From the NCBI RefSeq assembly GCF_041449215.1, contig NZ_JBGNFV010000001.1, forward strand, positions 3,303,001 to 3,367,000: a stretch of 64,000 nt of DNA, in the 5' to 3' direction. The notes beneath the pieces are model-generated. The model saw only the letters and a program-made list of their open reading frames with translations, searched no databases and was not told where the DNA came from. Positions within the stretch are counted from its first letter, which is position 1; each line of letters starts with the position of its first letter. Shown in pieces: positions 62,453 to 64,000 of the stretch. A program made the position numbers and the translations under genes. The stretch is from Roseivirga sp. BDSF3-8 (GTDB lineage Bacteria > Bacteroidota > Bacteroidia > Cytophagales > Cyclobacteriaceae).

Positions 62453-62823
62453 GGAACCGCTATGTTCCATTCAATAGACGAATTACATTTTTATCACTAT
62501 AATTTTCAATCATTTATTATTTACTATTATGAAAAAAGAGAAAATGAAACTTGAAGAACTAGAAGTTGAAAGCTTCACAACGTCACTAAAAAATGAAATA
62601 AGAGCAGGTGCAGAAGCTAGCGATGGGGATTATACTACCCTGACTGTTACTACTGTAACAACATCAGGATCTACTCCTTGGACTACAGTTACTATCGTAA
62701 CGACCGTTACACTTCTGCCAGAGGATCAGATGGCTTAAAAGCTTTATATGATAAGGCTGGCTATATAGTTGGCCTTCATCTTTAATTTCCTTTTGCCAAT
62801 ATGGAATCACTATGTTCCATTCA
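62453..62823. repeat. 21-bp direct repeats flanking the Thr-rich precursor gene
   Basis: 62453-62473 and 62803-62823 match at 19 of 21 positions (GGAAYCRCTATGTTCCATTC, then A). They bracket about 330 bases containing the precursor gene at 62529. The right copy is inside the 3' part of the nuclease-like gene on the minus strand. Confidence 0.7.
62529..62738 (+). CDS. Thr-rich peptide with lanthipeptide-type leader
   Basis: 69 residues. Leader MKKEKMKLEELEVESFTTSL has the family pattern. The usual Gly-Gly is missing: KNEIRAGAEASDGD has only one Gly at the place. The core TTLTVTTVTTSGSTPWTTVT, then IVTTVTLLPEDQMA, is extremely Thr-rich with no Cys. It could be dehydrated or carry another modification rather than rings. 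The 3' end overlaps the C-terminal part of the minus-strand nuclease-like frame at 62664-62738. Confidence 0.6.
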   Translation: MKKEKMKLEELEVESFTTSLKNEIRAGAEASDGDYTTLTVTTVTTSGSTPWTTVTIVTTVTLLPEDQMA

Positions 62824-63563
62824 TTGATCATACTGGCGCTGATGCGGATGGAGTACCACCGATCATTATTCAAAAACTCTTCTTCAAAGCCATCTTCCTG
62901 GGCAGGTACTACGACTGTGTTCAGCTCCTCCGGCTTCAGGTTGTTTTTAGGGGATTCGGTGGCTTCGCGTATCTCAGCATTAAAGGGGGCAAACTTGTGG
63001 ATGAGCTGATCCTGGTAGGTGAAGGTCTGAAACTCGATGATGTCGGTGTCCATGGTTAGCTGTGCGAGTACATTTTCCAGGTCGGGGCTGTTCTGGTCTA
63101 TGATGACAATGGCGGCTACGGGCTTCTCAAAAATCAGGTATTCCAGAAAGGCATCGATGTTGCGATGTCCGGCCCGGGTGGATCCGCTTTCTACCCTTTC
63201 CAGCCTGGCGGCGTCCGCCTCCAGGTAGTCCATGATGTGTTTTTTGATCTTGCGGCCGCTGGCTTTATAGCCGATGGCAAATTTGAGGAGCTGAGAACCG
63301 ATGGGCTTATACAGGTCGTGGCTGCTTAGTTCATTTTCTATGATGTATAACCTGGGATCTGCTTCAAATGAAAAGTCGATCAGGTAGCCATCGGGTATAG
63401 ATAGGATGCTGTCTTTCTCCCCGATCCTTTTTTTGATATCTATATAGACGCTGTTGGGCCCGAAGATATCGTCAGCGTGTTTGACGATCATTTCTTCGAA
63501 ATCCTTTTCCAGTCCATACTCTTGATAGTCGTAAATATTTCCGGAGAGAAGTAGTTTATCCAT
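62664..63563 (-). CDS. PD-(D/E)xK-nuclease-like hypothetical protein, C-terminus probably altered
   Basis: 299 residues. The segment SIPDGYLIDFSFEADPRLYIIENELSSHD (about 54-82) gives a PD...E-x-E pattern, seen in PD-(D/E)xK-like proteins (an ExE rather than ExK, so catalytic status is uncertain). A helix-strand core follows. The last ~60 residues (from SASMINEW on) run through the direct repeat and into the antisense of the precursor gene, ending in a Ser/Arg-rich tail, so the true C-terminus has probably been replaced by the insertion. Confidence 0.6.
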   Translation of the reverse strand: MDKLLLSGNIYDYQEYGLEKDFEEMIVKHADDIFGPNSVYIDIKKRIGEKDSILSIPDGYLIDFSFEADPRLYIIENELSSHDLYKPIGSQLLKFAIGYKASGRKIKKHIMDYLEADAARLERVESGSTRAGHRNIDAFLEYLIFEKPVAAIVIIDQNSPDLENVLAQLTMDTDIIEFQTFTYQDQLIHKFAPFNAEIREATESPKNNLKPEELNTVVVPAQEDGFEEEFLNNDRWYSIRISASMINEWNIVIPYWQKEIKDEGQLYSQPYHIKLLSHLILWQKCNGRYDSNCSPRSRS

Positions 63564-63777
63564 TTCAATTAGGTTTTCGGCGGCAATATAGCCTTTTGAG
63601 AAAAATACCCCGAGGGGAATTATGCGTGAAAGGTACTTTTCAAATTATGCATAAGCACTGGCAGCGTTCAGGCCTAATGAAGGTTGCCTGCGTAGGGGAT
63701 GGAGATACAGAAGAGTGGAACGCGACTGAATTCCTCATTTTAGCTATCTTGTGTTTCTCTGACTGAACCATAGAATT

Positions 63778-64000
63778 ATGATGATGCACGGTCGTCTGTT
63801 CTTCATAGTCGTTTTTATCCTTTCTTTCGTTCTTTACTGTAAGCCTACAGAGGATAGGGAGATTGTGGAAATACCTGAAGGAAAGGTTGGGATGATAGGG
63901 TACGGCTCTCTGACATCTAAAAAGCAATTGGACGTACAACTGGGGCGAAAATATGAGGGTCCGCTCCGAATTGTTCACCTGCTGGATTACCAGCGGTTCT
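63778..64000 (+). CDS. Gamma-glutamylcyclotransferase-like lipoprotein (partial, runs off the window)
   Basis: The ATG at 63778 (MMMHGRLFFIVVFILSFVLYC) gives a lipoprotein-type signal with Cys at residue 21. VGMIGYGSLTSKKQLDVQLGRKYEGP follows, in which the YGSL motif resembles the gamma-glutamylcyclotransferase/BtrG-like substrate loop. The frame stays open to the last base, so the 3' end is outside the window. An antisense frame at 63640-63978 is less likely to be real. Confidence 0.6.
   Translation, partial: MMMHGRLFFIVVFILSFVLYCKPTEDREIVEIPEGKVGMIGYGSLTSKKQLDVQLGRKYEGPLRIVHLLDYQRF

Noticed and set aside
63640-63978. 112-residue frame on the minus strand near the right edge
   Set aside because: The plus-strand frame from 63778 has a credible lipoprotein signal and a GGCT-like motif; the antisense frame has no family features.
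1-64000. CRISPR array
   Set aside because: No series of regularly spaced identical repeats with unique spacers, and no cas genes.

Overview
The window comes from a Bacteroidota genome, probably a Cytophagales-type marine or soil bacterium. Four things suggest this: type IX secretion C-terminal sorting domains, promoters fitting the Bacteroidota pattern (TAnnTTTG near -7), outer-membrane beta-barrel proteins of Bacteroidota type, and many short peptides with the K-x-x-L-x-x-L-x-V-x-S-F-x-T-S leader of Bacteroidota class I lanthipeptide (pinensin-like) precursors. The left two thirds is ordinary chromosome of fairly even composition. The right third is a patchwork of peptide genes, repeats, an insertion sequence and restriction or defence genes, with AT-rich islands.

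Layout. 1-6.5 kb: the end of sppA, a SIMPL-domain lipoprotein, bioB, then a small HTH regulator with a lipoprotein and two beta-barrel proteins. 6.5-10.6 kb: an orphan lanthipeptide-type precursor, an outer-membrane protein, and the biotin operon bioF-bioD-bioA. 11-16 kb: two hypothetical or DUF proteins, an M57 metalloprotease, and a locus of two tiny peptides followed by a TPR lipoprotein. 16-25 kb: 2-oxoacid dehydrogenase E2, cinA, a giant secreted subtilisin (T9SS), and a PaaN-type aldehyde dehydrogenase. 25-40.5 kb: a degenerate histidine-kinase-like protein, yaaA, a NUDIX hydrolase, a saccharopine-dehydrogenase-like reductase, a thioesterase, a T9SS beta-propeller protein, a SUKH protein, a Sua5/TsaC-type enzyme, pgk and recQ.

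40.7-64 kb is the accessory part. It opens with an AT-rich two-gene cassette, an AAA ATPase overlapping a small PD-(D/E)xK-like protein, which looks like a defence system. A secreted-protein gene broken at a G7 tract follows. Then come three lanthipeptide-type precursors (44.2-45.0 kb), HPII-type catalase, a CHAP lipoprotein and a Ycf48-like propeller. A second precursor cluster at 50.0-51.7 kb has evolved by segmental duplication and holds four intact genes and one disrupted copy. Next is a zone of mosaic repeats carrying a DUF559 endonuclease-like gene, an AT-rich beta-helix membrane protein and an IS3-family element with a 4-bp target duplication. The end of the window has a type IIG restriction-modification enzyme split by a one-base frameshift and carrying an AT-rich, probably exchanged, target-recognition domain. 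A last Thr-rich precursor lies between direct repeats beside a nuclease-like gene.

The most notable system is the set of at least nine leader-bearing peptide genes (eight intact with a GG or GG-like site, one lacking it, plus one disrupted) with no LanB, LanC, protease or transporter in the window. I infer that modification and export act in trans. No tRNA, rRNA or CRISPR array was recognised.
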